A stretch of DNA of 64,000 nucleotides from Pedobacter sp. W3I1 (GCF_030816015.1 NZ_JAUSXN010000001.1:3844001-3908000); one strand, 5' to 3'; shown: positions 7,701-16,695, counted from the first letter of the stretch. Notes: generated by a model not told the origin, from the letters alone. Program-made: numbers and translations.

Positions 7701-8783
7701 TTATTTCAGGTACTGTTTAAAGAAGGTTTCCAGTTTATCAAAAGGAATTAAGTCTGTTTTATCATATAGGTCAACGTGACCGGCATCCTTTACATAATAC
7801 AACTCTTTAGGCTGTGCTGCACGTTTGTAAGCATCTTCACTGAACTCTTTGGAATGGGCCTGGTCTCCGGTAATGAACAACATTGGACGGGGCGAAATGG
7901 TTTCGATGTCGTTGAAAGGATAAAAGTTCATGAACTTTGTATTGCTGCTTAACGTGGGATGCGTGGTGGTTTCAGGCGATCCTCCTTTTGGTGTATACGC
8001 CCCTCTTGAAGTACGATAGAAATCGAAAAATTCACGCTGGATGGGAGGTGTATTTTCGTCCAGCTGGTGTACAGTTCCCCCTGTATACCTGGTTTCGCCT
8101 CCTGAAAATTCTACATAACGCTGCTGCGCCGCATCGGCTATGATCTGCTTTCTTTGTTCCAGTGTTTGCGAATGGTTTAAAGCATCGCGGTTGGCGGCCC
8201 CCATATCGTACATGCTTACCGTTGCAACCGCTTTCATTCTAGGGTCGATTTTTGCAGCGCTGATGACAAAACTTCCGCTTCCACAAACCCCAAGCACACC
8301 TATTCTTTCCTTATCGATAAACGGACGTGTTCCAAGAAAATCTACAGCGGCACTAAAATCCTCGGCATATACATCCGGTAAAACGGCATTTCGTGTATCG
8401 CCTGCACTCTCTCCCCAGAATGATAGATCGATGGACAGCGTTATAAAACCCCGGTCTGCCATAGTTGAAGCATATAGATCGGCGCTCTGCTCTTTTACCG
8501 CCCCCATGGGATGGCCAACGACTAAAGCAGGATGTTTTTGGTGCCTGTCAAAATGTTTTGGGACAAACAAGTGCCCAACGACTTCCATTTTATACTGATT
8601 TTTAAAAGTCACGCGATACATGTCTATATCGCCACTCACTTTAAATGTGGTGAAATCTTTTGATGATATTAGTTCCATTTCTGATACTTTATTAGTGGAT
8701 TCTTGCTTCTTTTTTTCTGGTGATTGCTGACAGGCACCAAATGTAAAAACGGTCGCTGCCAATAATATGATTTGCTTTTTCAT
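7701..8783 (-). CDS. alpha/beta hydrolase lipoprotein with Cys nucleophile
   Basis: A 360-residue protein with a lipobox FGACQ (Cys18) and an alpha/beta hydrolase core. The nucleophile elbow reads GVLGVCGSGS, so the nucleophile position is Cys167 rather than Ser, as in dienelactone hydrolases and YcjY-like proteins. Other elements are HPMGAVKEQ (oxyanion region), the acid in FITGDQAHS, and a late His in KDAGHVDLYD. It sits between an acetyltransferase gene (11 bp gap) and a cupin gene, all on the minus strand. It likely hydrolyses a small ester or lactone in the periplasm; the substrate is unknown. Confidence 0.85.
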   Translation of the reverse strand: MKKQIILLAATVFTFGACQQSPEKKKQESTNKVSEMELISSKDFTTFKVSGDIDMYRVTFKNQYKMEVVGHLFVPKHFDRHQKHPALVVGHPMGAVKEQSADLYASTMADRGFITLSIDLSFWGESAGDTRNAVLPDVYAEDFSAAVDFLGTRPFIDKERIGVLGVCGSGSFVISAAKIDPRMKAVATVSMYDMGAANRDALNHSQTLEQRKQIIADAAQQRYVEFSGGETRYTGGTVHQLDENTPPIQREFFDFYRTSRGAYTPKGGSPETTTHPTLSSNTKFMNFYPFNDIETISPRPMLFITGDQAHSKEFSEDAYKRAAQPKELYYVKDAGHVDLYDKTDLIPFDKLETFFKQYLK

Positions 8784-8794
8784 AAATTATCGGA

Positions 8795-9388
8795 TTAAAT
8801 TGATTTAATCATTCTGGCAGGCACTCCACCTACAACTGTATTTCCGGGCACATCTTTCGAAACCACCGCACCCGCTGCTACCACCGCATTTTCGCCGATG
8901 GTAACCCCAGGCAATATGGTAGCTCCTGCGCCAATCCAGGCCCGTTGTTTGATGATGATTGGTTTTGTCATCAATGCCCTTCTATCATTTTTATCTAATG
9001 GATGATTCTCTGTGACCAGGTTCACCCTTGGACCGATCAGTACTTCATCCTCAATCGTGATACCGCCCATATCAAGGAATGAGCAGGCGTGATTGATAAA
9101 AACGTTTTTTCCAATCTTGATAAACCTGCCAAAGTTTGTGTAAAACGGGGTGAAAACAGTGGTGCTCTCCTCTATGGCAGTGCCGATGATTTCACCTAAG
9201 TAATGTCGTACCTGATCAATATCGGATGCGTTGTTCAATTGCTGCGAGATCTTCATGGTTTTGCCTACAACCTCATTAATTCTGAAATACTCCGAATCGT
9301 TCAACCGGATGGGTGCGCCGGTTCTTAACCGTTCAAAGATATCGCCTGCACTATGTTCTGATAAAACTTCTCTCTTTGTGTCTTTCAT
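8795..9388 (-). CDS. sugar O-acetyltransferase (maltose/NodL type)
   Basis: A 197-residue left-handed beta-helix acyltransferase. The N-terminal helical part is followed by hexapeptide repeats from about residue 70 (IGKNVFINHACSFLDMGGITIEDEVLIGPRV). The catalytic His lies in VNLVTENHPLD, and the end GAVVSKDVPGNTVVGGVPARMIK is typical of LacA/Maa/NodL enzymes. It transfers acetyl from acetyl-CoA to a sugar or similar hydroxyl. It is 86 bp downstream of an AraC regulator gene and 11 bp upstream of the hydrolase gene. A terminator hairpin lies in front of it (9406-9433). Confidence 0.9.
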   Translation of the reverse strand: MKDTKREVLSEHSAGDIFERLRTGAPIRLNDSEYFRINEVVGKTMKISQQLNNASDIDQVRHYLGEIIGTAIEESTTVFTPFYTNFGRFIKIGKNVFINHACSFLDMGGITIEDEVLIGPRVNLVTENHPLDKNDRRALMTKPIIIKQRAWIGAGATILPGVTIGENAVVAAGAVVSKDVPGNTVVGGVPARMIKSI

Positions 9389-9405
9389 GAAGCAAAATTA
9401 ACCAG

Positions 9406-9433
9406 AAAACCCCGCAGCAACGTTACTGTGGGG
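9406..9433 (-). terminator. rho-independent terminator after AraC regulator gene
   Basis: On the minus strand CCCCACAG and CTGCGGGG (9410-9417 / 9426-9433) pair across an 8-nt loop with one G-U pair, followed by TTTT. It lies between the AraC gene and the acetyltransferase gene. Confidence 0.6.
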
Positions 9434-9474
9434 CTCAATTTACTTTTCTGAGAAGCTCAACTTTGATTGATAAT

Positions 9475-10296
9475 CTAGATCTCCGTTGGTGGAAATCCAT
9501 ACTGCTTTTTAAATGCAGTGGAGAAGTGTGACGGGTTTTTAAAACCAACCTCAACATATACCTCCTGCACCTTTCTGCCTTCTTCCTTTAGTTTAACGTA
9601 AGCCGCTTCCAGGCGCTTTTTTATGAGCCATTTTTGTGGACTAAGCGGACTGATTTTCTTGAAGTCTCTTTTGAATGTGGCCAGGCTCCGTCCGGTGTAA
9701 GCAGCAATCTGCTCCATTGAAAGTTCGTCCATGTAACTTTCATTAAGGAATTCCAGGATATCCATTTTCCAGGGTTCAGTAAAGTCGAACAGTATTGCAA
9801 AGTAAATATCAGAGCTGTCCAGCAGGGCATAAATTCCTTCCTGTAATTTTAACTTGGCTACACCTTCGGTCGGCTTTACGCCGTCATTAAAATAAGGTGT
9901 TAATGATTGGAACAGACTGGTGATATCGGCCCGTGGTTCGATCTTAAAAACATTTTCTTCGGGAATGAATGCTTTTTTAGGTATATCCGCTTTGTTTACC
10001 CTGCCGTAGAATTCTCGCAGCATACTGCGATTGAATGTTAAGGAAATACCCTTATACAGTTCATCGCCCTTACTGTTCTTATACATTAATAGTCTGTGGT
10101 TCCGTCTGATGAATGCACATTCACCCGCTCGTATCGTAATTTTCTTATTTCTATCTTCTATAACCTGTTCACCTGAATACAAATACAAAAGCACATGCTC
10201 CGGGGTAGCATGAACACATTTTTCACTGTAATCAGAAAAGCAGGAAAGGAATATGCCCGAATAATGGATGGTTCTTAGTTTTTCAGGATGTTCCAT
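9475..10296 (-). CDS. AraC family transcriptional regulator
   Basis: A 273-residue regulator. The N-terminal sensor (about 1-160) includes the cupin-like stretch ITIRAGECAFIRRNHRLLMYKN, which resembles ExsA-type AraC N-termini. The C-terminal pair of HTHs (about 175-270) reads MDELSMEQIAAYTGRSLATFKRDFKKI and VQEVYVEVGFKNPSHFSTAFKKQYGFPP. It is followed by a terminator, then by the acetyltransferase/hydrolase/cupin genes, which it probably controls (inferred from adjacency only). Confidence 0.92.
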   Translation of the reverse strand: MEHPEKLRTIHYSGIFLSCFSDYSEKCVHATPEHVLLYLYSGEQVIEDRNKKITIRAGECAFIRRNHRLLMYKNSKGDELYKGISLTFNRSMLREFYGRVNKADIPKKAFIPEENVFKIEPRADITSLFQSLTPYFNDGVKPTEGVAKLKLQEGIYALLDSSDIYFAILFDFTEPWKMDILEFLNESYMDELSMEQIAAYTGRSLATFKRDFKKISPLSPQKWLIKKRLEAAYVKLKEEGRKVQEVYVEVGFKNPSHFSTAFKKQYGFPPTEI

Positions 10297-10431
10297 AGAT
10301 AAGGTCTAAAAATATATCAAGATAGGCAAATCTAATCAAAACATGGTGGCCAGACTTTATTCTACGGCTCAATTTGCTTTTCTTAAAAGCTCAGACATTT
10401 AGGCCTGGTGCCGGAAAACCACATCACCATC

Positions 10432-10854
10432 TTATTGATCCTTGATCTTCTCCTTAGTTAAGAGTTCGGGTTTAATTTCGATTCCAATTGGTGCCACTTC
10501 AACCAGTTCAAGCGATTTCACCATTTTCAGCGTTCCGTTTTTATATTTAAGAAAATGTGCAGTTTTTAAATGCGATTGATAATCCTCTTCACTGGAATAA
10601 ACTTCGAAAACGGTAACATTCGTCGGGTTAGTCTTATCATACACAGCCTGCAGGCATAGCACTCCCGGCTCTACTTTCACAGCTGCCGCCGCATGTTCAG
10701 CAAGTGCTGATTTATATTCATCAAGATAGGCTGGAAAGACCTCTATTTTTGCAATGCGATATTTTCTATTGTCCTGCGCATTTGCGGTTTTTACATTAAA
10801 AATTGCCAAAACGATAAGAATTAAAACTGTTAAAAATGGATGTATTCTATTCAT
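10432..10854 (-). CDS. exported antibiotic biosynthesis monooxygenase (ABM) family protein
   Basis: A 140-residue protein with a signal peptide (hydrophobic residues about 7-22, cleavage likely near TANAQ). One ABM ferredoxin-like domain follows: YRIAKIEVFPAYLDEYKSALAEHAAAAVKVEPGVLCLQAVYD, then the FEVYSSEEDYQSHLKTAHFLKYK signature. Family members are cofactor-independent quinol monooxygenases (YgiN) or small-ligand binders. Periplasmic export is unusual for YgiN itself but common in Bacteroidota homologues. It is upstream of the AraC gene on the same strand with a 135-bp gap. Confidence 0.85.
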   Translation of the reverse strand: MNRIHPFLTVLILIVLAIFNVKTANAQDNRKYRIAKIEVFPAYLDEYKSALAEHAAAAVKVEPGVLCLQAVYDKTNPTNVTVFEVYSSEEDYQSHLKTAHFLKYKNGTLKMVKSLELVEVAPIGIEIKPELLTKEKIKDQ

Positions 10855-11123
10855 ATTTTTTGATTTAGTTTAATAAAACACCAATATTATGCCAGGTATG
10901 TCCCTCTGTTTGCTTGTAGCAATTTACTACTTTTTCTCATTATATAATTTCTTTAGGGGTAAGTAGTCACCAAAAAGCAGGTATTTATAATTAAATTAAT
11001 AGTCTCCTTTTCATCCCTTTTGCTGATAGCGGCTAAAAACAAAGCACACCTTTCAGCTAATTTAACCTGGTTTTTAAAATAGATTGTATTAAATTATTGA
11101 TAACGAGCCCTCCTATTGAGGGT

Positions 11124-13589
11124 TTAAAATTCCTTATCGCCGAATTCGCTGGTAGGAAGTTTAGATTTACCGGTAAGCTTGTTCAGGTTAAAGCTAAAAT
11201 TCAGCAAGAAAACATCGGTTTCATAAATATAATTGGTAGTGGTATAAAAGTCTTTTCCAAATGTTGTTATCCGTTGCCTGTTTGATTGGTTCATGCCAAG
11301 ATCCATGTTCTGCCATTGCAGGGTTGCAGAAAAACGTCCATCCATAAATGTTTTCTTAACAGCGGTATTGGGAACCAGAAATTTTGAATCTTCGCCCTGT
11401 GCAGTGGGCCGCTTTGATAAATAATTTACATTTCCCTGCACAGTCCAGGTTTTGTTCAGTTTGAAACTGGTATTAGCATTTATAGAGTATACCCAGTTCG
11501 CGTTATTTACTACGGAACTGCTACCCAGCACATTTAAATTTCCAGACACCTTATAATTATAAACGTTACCACCCAGGTATAGGCTCCACCATTTAATCGG
11601 CTGAAGATTGGTCCCTAGCTCCAGACCAAAAGACTGTGCTTTTTCTGCATTCGTAAATACCCTGTTCAGGATTGTATCAGCATACACACTGTTTACGCGC
11701 TGTATAGGATTTTTGATGTTCTGATAATAGAGGGTTGTAAAAAAAGAGCCTTTTTTAAAGCTTCTGGTCAGTCCGAGTTCTACCAAATCGATAAATGATG
11801 GTTTTAAGTCCGGGTCGCCCTGTTCTAATGTTTCTGAGTGTTCTCTTTCGGGTATAGGGTTAAGCTCATAATTATTGGTACGCTGAATCCTTCTGGAATA
11901 GCCAGCCTTTAACTTTAGCCCATCGTTAACATTATAAAGCAGGTTCAGCGAAGGGAAAAGATTGGAAAGGTCTAGCTCATGGGGTGCAGGATCATAAGAA
12001 AGATTTAACGTTCTGGTGGCATATTCATAACGCAGTCCACCAGTGTATTCCAGTTTATCCTGCTTGCCCGAATACTGTGAGTAAAGTGAATGGATCTGGT
12101 TCTTTGCCTTCGCACTGCCCCTAAACCGGTTGGCGTCTAATTGCGAAGTTGCAGGGGTGACAAAATAATCAAACTGCCCGTCCTGGGTATCATACCTAAA
12201 CTGATAACCACTTTCCAGTTTCCCCTTGCCAATATTAATGGCGTAATCTAACTTAAACCTATAGCCATTAATTGGATTCTTATAAGGATTAAAAACATAC
12301 TGAATGGTGTCAGTTGTATTGGGATATCCAAGATTCCGGTTTCTGGTATTGCCATAAAGATTGGCATTTTCATACAGCACTGATGCACTCAGTGAAGATT
12401 TATCTGCAAAAGTGTGCACATAATCCAGATTACCCAGCGTAAATGTACCTTCCTTTGTTTGCAGATTAGAATTGTAATAAGTGGTTGACCTGATTGGCAA
12501 TCCTGTTGAAAGATCTGATGTGCTATTGGTGTAAACCAGATCTGCCAATCGTGCCTGATAACGCTTTCCACTAAAAAAACCAACAGAAAAGGAGTTGTTT
12601 TTATCTGGGGCATAAACTGCAGATAATCTGCCTGCGTAATTATATTTATCAAAACTACGTTCTCCGTTCGAAGGAAAACGTGTAATGGTGTTATTGGTAA
12701 AATTCTTGGTGTACACATCCCCTTCACGATAGCCTGCATTATCATTTCTAAGGTAATTCCCACCTACAGAGATATCCCATTTGTCCTTTCTGAAGTTCAG
12801 CGTAACATCGCCCCCAAAGCGCTTAGGCTTTTCCTTATTATTATAATCGGTTGTACTTGGAAGTCCGGCCTGTGCATTGGCCGTCAATGTAAATCCGTCG
12901 TTAGCACCTTTTTTGGTAACGATATTGATAATACCTGCCTTTCCATCAGGATCATATTTTGCAGAGGGCGAGGTAATCAGTTCTATATTTTCCAGGCTGT
13001 TGGCAGGCAACTGACTTAAAACTGTCTGTGCATCGGTAAGCACCGGCTTGCCATTCACAAGTACCAGAAATCCGGTTGATCCCCTAACGCTGATCTGCCC
13101 TTCTCCGTTAACAGAAACAGAAGGCAGGTTCTTCAATACATCAACTGCGGTTCCACCTTTTGCACTTTCAAACTGGTCTGCGCGGTAAGATTGTTTATCG
13201 ATCTTATTGGAAGCATTAACCTTCCCACTATTAATGTTCACCTGGTTTAACAACTCGCTGGTTGGCATGAGCGTAACCGAACCCAGGTTAACCATTCTTG
13301 TATCATTAATATTTACGGGAATAAACCTGTTCTTGTAGCCGATGTAGGCTATTTTCAATACATATTGGCCAACTTGAAGCTTGCTGATCTCGAATGATCC
13401 GTTTGGCCGGGTTAATACACCTCCAACCACTGTCGAATCCGCTTTTTTTAAGAGCGCCATACTGGCATATTCGAGCGGCTGTTTGGTCTGTTCATCGACA
13501 AGAACACCTTTAAGGGTAACATTTTGAGCCTTAACGCCCAGGCTTAAAAAAACAAGCAAAAGAAGTATGATGAATCTGGAGAGTTGCAT
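11124..13589 (-). CDS. TonB-dependent receptor (outer membrane beta-barrel family)
   Basis: An 821-residue outer-membrane protein. It has a signal peptide (about 1-21), a carboxypeptidase-regulatory-like beta-sandwich (about 24-110, VTLKGVLVDEQTKQPLEYASMALL), a plug domain (about 135-230, AVDVLKNLPSVSVNGEGQISVRGS and KYDPDGKAGIINIVTKK), and a long barrel to the C-terminal F. The type is OMP_b-brl_3, common in Bacteroidota and distinct from SusC. There is no SusD partner. The C-terminus is TSEFGDKEF. It lies 111 bp downstream of an AraC regulator on the same strand. The substrate is unknown. Confidence 0.9.
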   Translation of the reverse strand: MQLSRFIILLLLVFLSLGVKAQNVTLKGVLVDEQTKQPLEYASMALLKKADSTVVGGVLTRPNGSFEISKLQVGQYVLKIAYIGYKNRFIPVNINDTRMVNLGSVTLMPTSELLNQVNINSGKVNASNKIDKQSYRADQFESAKGGTAVDVLKNLPSVSVNGEGQISVRGSTGFLVLVNGKPVLTDAQTVLSQLPANSLENIELITSPSAKYDPDGKAGIINIVTKKGANDGFTLTANAQAGLPSTTDYNNKEKPKRFGGDVTLNFRKDKWDISVGGNYLRNDNAGYREGDVYTKNFTNNTITRFPSNGERSFDKYNYAGRLSAVYAPDKNNSFSVGFFSGKRYQARLADLVYTNSTSDLSTGLPIRSTTYYNSNLQTKEGTFTLGNLDYVHTFADKSSLSASVLYENANLYGNTRNRNLGYPNTTDTIQYVFNPYKNPINGYRFKLDYAINIGKGKLESGYQFRYDTQDGQFDYFVTPATSQLDANRFRGSAKAKNQIHSLYSQYSGKQDKLEYTGGLRYEYATRTLNLSYDPAPHELDLSNLFPSLNLLYNVNDGLKLKAGYSRRIQRTNNYELNPIPEREHSETLEQGDPDLKPSFIDLVELGLTRSFKKGSFFTTLYYQNIKNPIQRVNSVYADTILNRVFTNAEKAQSFGLELGTNLQPIKWWSLYLGGNVYNYKVSGNLNVLGSSSVVNNANWVYSINANTSFKLNKTWTVQGNVNYLSKRPTAQGEDSKFLVPNTAVKKTFMDGRFSATLQWQNMDLGMNQSNRQRITTFGKDFYTTTNYIYETDVFLLNFSFNLNKLTGKSKLPTSEFGDKEF

Positions 13590-13700
13590 GAAGGTATACT
13601 AAAAATGATTAATGATCTGCTATTATAAAATGGATATTAAGTTTCGCAAAGAAGCAGGTAAAATTCCTTTTCTCACGGTACATTTGAAAATACTATGGTA

Positions 13701-14528
13701 TTAAATAAGACTTGCACGATAATTTTGGGGCGTGAAACCGGTAAAACGCTTAAAATACTTCACGAAATGCGATGTGTCATTGAAACTGAGGTCGAAGCTT
13801 ATTTCTGCTACCGTATTATCCGTATAGATGAGCAAGCGTTTAGCTTCATTGATGATGAATTCTGAAAGTACCACCGAAGCAGAGATATTCATTTCTTTCT
13901 TACATGCCAGATTGAGGTTCTGTGGAGAGGTATTCAATTTACCAGCATAATGGGCAACACTGTTTTTTAACTGTTTTTCCTGACTCAAAATTTCCCGAAA
14001 CTGATAACACAGGCCATTGCCACCTTGTTTTCTGCCTGCCGGCAATAGTTCCCCTCCCGACTGGATCTTGGCTAACAAAGCCTTTAATAATCCTTCTACC
14101 ACTGTATTAGATAAATCACCTGCTACATCAATCTCATCTACAAGCAATTGAAAGATCTTATTAACGGATGCTGCATTTTTCAATTGTAATACGGCATTCC
14201 GGCTTAATTGCAGCAATAGCCTGCTAATCTCCCTGTCGATACTCTGATCAATAAAACCCTTTTTAATGATGGCAACAAAGCCCTCCGGTTCGGATGTAAG
14301 CTCCCAGTAATGCATTTGTTCCTTCCTTACGAAAAAAACGCTATTGGGAAAGATTTCAAAAGCCTGTGAATCTATATAATGATAACCGGTTCCACTGGAT
14401 AGATAGATAATTTCGAAATAGCTATTGTGCTTATGCGGTGCGGTGGTGCGTACCCCTTTTCTAAAAGGCGACACCTTAAGCATCTTATTTTCCTGAATCT
14501 TGTTTTTAACCGTAATCGGTACGCTCAT
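13701..14528 (-). CDS. AraC family transcriptional regulator
   Basis: A 275-residue regulator. The N-terminal AraC-binding cupin domain (KGVRTTAPHKHNSYFEIIYLSSGTGYHYIDSQ) keeps the sugar-pocket layout. The C-terminal HTH pair has a weak first HTH (HYAGKLNTSPQNLNLACKKEM) and a clear second one (VAEISFDLSFNDTSHFVKYFKRFTGFTPQNYR). It sits directly upstream of the TonB-receptor gene, so local control of that receptor is a reasonable guess. Confidence 0.92.
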   Translation of the reverse strand: MSVPITVKNKIQENKMLKVSPFRKGVRTTAPHKHNSYFEIIYLSSGTGYHYIDSQAFEIFPNSVFFVRKEQMHYWELTSEPEGFVAIIKKGFIDQSIDREISRLLLQLSRNAVLQLKNAASVNKIFQLLVDEIDVAGDLSNTVVEGLLKALLAKIQSGGELLPAGRKQGGNGLCYQFREILSQEKQLKNSVAHYAGKLNTSPQNLNLACKKEMNISASVVLSEFIINEAKRLLIYTDNTVAEISFDLSFNDTSHFVKYFKRFTGFTPQNYRASLI

Positions 14529-15119
14529 GTGCTAAATTTAGACTTTCTAACTGCATAATTAAGGAAATAAATCACCCATTTAATTATATTATTTGATTTT
14601 TTCCAACAAATATAACTCCCTTTTGACTCTTCCAAAACTATCTTTTTCAGCAGTTTAATACATGCAAACAATTTATGTTTTTTACTAGAAACCTCAGTTC
14701 GATTATAATCTGCCCTTTAAGGAATAATCTTTAGACATTTGCACTTTATCGTCACCCTGAATTTATTTCAGGGTCTTAATGTGCAGAAAGATGCTGAAAT
14801 AAATTCAGCATGACGATCGAGTTAGTCTAAGGTGCTAAAAAACAACTGTTTCGCTCAAGTATTAATCAAACTTAAGTTAGAAGTATTTTCAGAATTATAC
14901 TATCCGTTAAGAACATTTTTGTCATACAATTGCGGTTGTTCCTTTACCTAATACAGATTGGGAGAGGAAACAGGCAACATCCATGGTCATCATGCCCCCG
15001 ATTGGCTCAACCTCCGACCTCGGCCATTTTAAAAGTTTACCATTTAAAATTTTAATTGATCAAAACTATTGGCTTGCTCACCTTGTTTATTGGATATCAA
15101 CCTTTAAAAAACATTAATT
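14529..15119. other. intergenic region with a composite palindromic repeat
   Basis: 591 bp between a minus-strand AraC gene and a plus-strand DUF892 gene, AT-rich. The only structure seen is the inverted repeat at 14748-14817. No ORF or RNA gene could be supported. Confidence 0.6.
14748..14817. repeat. REP-like composite inverted repeat
   Basis: 70-bp element. The outer arms ATCGTCA and TGACGAT enclose two smaller hairpins, CCCTGAA...TTTCAGGG and GCTGAA...TTCAGC. The left and right 28-bp arms are near-perfect reverse complements, differing only where the inner hairpins swap CCC for TGC. It resembles the dispersed GTCAT-CTGA-type intergenic palindromes of Bacteroidota. Confidence 0.7.
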
Positions 15120-15665
15120 ATGGCAAATACAAAAGCAGCTGCCAAAGGCGCAGCAAAAACCGGAAAAATTGAGGACACTGAATTTCATGAATTCTTTGTC
15201 GATGAGTTAAAGGATATCTATTGGGCAGAAAAACACCTGGCTAAGGCATTACCGAAACTTCAAAAGGCATCAACAAGCCCTGAACTGGCAGCAGCCTTTG
15301 AAAAACATGCTGTAGAGACAGAGGGACACATTGCTACTCTGGAGGAAGTATTTGAATTATTGGAAGAAAAACCTGTAGCAAAAAAATGTGATGCGATGGC
15401 GGGGCTTCTGGAAGAAGCGAACGGGATTATTTCGGACACAGATAAGGGAACTATGATCCGCGATGCCGGGCTCATTTTGGCCGCACAGAAGGTGGAACAC
15501 TATGAAATTGCCACTTATGGAACCTTACGGGTATTTGCCCAAAATATTGGCCGTGATGATGTTGTTGAACTTTTAACCCAGACACTGGAAAATGAAAAAG
15601 CAACGGATGTCGCGCTGACCGAAATTGCAGTCGGGGCAGTAAACGCACAAGCGGTTTCTGAATAA
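15120..15665 (+). CDS. ferritin-like DUF892 (YciE/YciF) stress protein
   Basis: A 181-residue helical protein of the YciF family. An Ala/Lys-rich N-terminal tail is followed by EFHEFFVDELKDIYWAEKHLAKALPKL, helix 2 with FEKHAVETEGHI, helix 3 with IRDAGLILAAQKVEHYEIATYGTLR, and a final helix with LENEKATDVALTEIA. Conserved Glu/His residues in EKHAVETEGH and KVEHYE would form a diiron-like site. Members are induced by osmotic or general stress in other bacteria. It is monocistronic: a hairpin follows the stop (15675-15702), and the nearest plus-strand gene is 556 bp away. Confidence 0.9.
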   Translation: MANTKAAAKGAAKTGKIEDTEFHEFFVDELKDIYWAEKHLAKALPKLQKASTSPELAAAFEKHAVETEGHIATLEEVFELLEEKPVAKKCDAMAGLLEEANGIISDTDKGTMIRDAGLILAAQKVEHYEIATYGTLRVFAQNIGRDDVVELLTQTLENEKATDVALTEIAVGAVNAQAVSE

Positions 15666-15674
15666 CAGAACAGA

Positions 15675-15707
15675 GCTGGCCTGAACCAATTTACAGGCCG
15701 GCTTTCT
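15675..15707 (+). terminator. terminator after DUF892 gene
   Basis: Stem GCTGGCCTG / CAGGCCGGC (one G-U pair) with a 10-nt loop, followed by TTTCTTT. It begins 10 bp after the stop codon. Confidence 0.6.
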
Positions 15708-16017
15708 TTAAAAAAAACATCAAAAATAACCTTTTAGTGCCATGACACTGATCTATTGACCAAGATTTTCTTTTAAAATCATCCATACACCTTCACTTAA
15801 GCTCTGGTCTTTAAAAAACTCAAGCTGTTGCTCCAGCCATTATTTTTGTTTTTCACATCGTAACGACCTACAAACTAAACGATCGGATTGATATAATAAA
15901 AACATTCTCCTTAAATCTTTGAAAGGGTATCTCCTTGGGCCATTAATGCATTGTAACGGTTTAGGGGCGCTTCTGACGCATCTTATCTACGCTCAAATAA
16001 CTACAATACAATCATGA

Positions 16018-16079
16018 AACTGAAAAAATTTCAGCGCTGGCACTGAAAAAATTTCATTTTTTATGAAATTTTTTCAGTG
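16018..16079. repeat. clustered CTGAAA-TTTCA palindromes upstream of Hsp20
   Basis: A perfect 17-bp inverted repeat, CACTGAAAAAATTTCAT (16041-16057) and its complement (16063-16079), with a 5-T loop, is preceded at 16019-16035 by another copy of the ACTGAAAAAATTTCAG core. It could be a strong cruciform/RNA hairpin or a multi-site operator. No terminator-type T tail follows. Confidence 0.65.
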
Positions 16080-16221
16080 AGAACCGTTCTTCAGCGCGCT
16101 ATAAATGCCTTGGCACAGCGCTTGATATTCTTGAAATGTAACCTTTAAAAGAAGGTTAAAGCGTTAAATTAATTGATTTTATAGTCCAATTATTATTAAA
16201 ACATTAAAAGGAGAAAAAACT

Positions 16222-16662
16222 ATGACATTGGTTAAATTCAATCCAGAAAAAAAGAACAGTTCATTATTGCCAGGCTTTAATGACATCTTCGAATCAGTAT
16301 TAGGTGATACCTTTTTTACCGACCGTCGTTTAAGCAGCGTACCTGCTGTCAACATTTCTGAGTCAAATGAAGAGTACCACATCGAACTTGCGGCACCTGG
16401 ATTAAAGAAAGAAGATTTCAAGGTATCCGTAGAAAGGGATATGCTGACAATTTCTACCGAGCAGCGTATAGAAAACAATAGTGAAGGCAAAATCTATAAC
16501 AGAAGAGAGTATAGCTACGCTGCATTTACCAGATCATTCACCCTTCCAGAGAGTGCCGACCCTGAGCGCATCCAGGCCGCTTATACAGATGGTATACTCA
16601 AACTCAACATTCCAAAAAAGGAAGAAGCAAAAGCGATCTCCAGACAGATCGAAATACAGTAA
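16222..16662 (+). CDS. Hsp20/alpha-crystallin family small heat-shock protein
   Basis: A 146-residue ATP-independent holdase chaperone. The alpha-crystallin domain (about 40-140) starts PAVNISESNEEYHIELAAPGLKKEDFKVSVERDMLTIS. Its last strands contain FTRSFTLPESADPERIQAAYTDGILKLNIPK, the usual A-x-x-x-n-G-v-L motif, and a short tail ends ISRQIEIQ. An AAAAGGAG ribosome-binding site is close upstream. A terminator hairpin follows directly, so it is a single-gene unit. Confidence 0.94.
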   Translation: MTLVKFNPEKKNSSLLPGFNDIFESVLGDTFFTDRRLSSVPAVNISESNEEYHIELAAPGLKKEDFKVSVERDMLTISTEQRIENNSEGKIYNRREYSYAAFTRSFTLPESADPERIQAAYTDGILKLNIPKKEEAKAISRQIEIQ

Positions 16663-16668
16663 TCTCCC

Positions 16669-16695
16669 AAGTGCCGCTAAATGCGGCACTTTTTA
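16669..16695 (+). terminator. rho-independent terminator after Hsp20
   Basis: Perfect stem AGTGCCGC-TAAAT-GCGGCACT followed by TTTTT, 7 bp after the stop codon. Confidence 0.9.

Larger units (their letters stand above)
15666..16221. other. long leader region of the Hsp20 gene with AT palindromes
   Basis: 556 bp without a supportable gene. Besides the terminator at its left end it holds the palindrome cluster at 16018-16079, a smaller AACCTT-N6-AAGGTT inverted repeat near 16141-16158, and a strong Shine-Dalgarno-like AAAAGGAG (about 16206-16213) 8 bp before the Hsp20 start, which is unusual in a phylum where such sites are rare. Confidence 0.6.

Noticed and set aside
8140..8598. 152-residue plus-strand frame
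   Set aside because: It lies wholly opposite the alpha/beta hydrolase, has no recognisable domain and no promoter, so it is a shadow frame.
11108..11122. CCCTC-CTATT-GAGGG hairpin right after the TonB receptor stop as a terminator
   Set aside because: The stem is only 5 bp and no T run follows on the minus strand, so it is too weak to call.
12389..12763. 124-residue minus-strand frame within the TonB receptor gene
   Set aside because: It overlaps the receptor in another frame, has no domain and an odd composition; the receptor frame is clearly the coding one.
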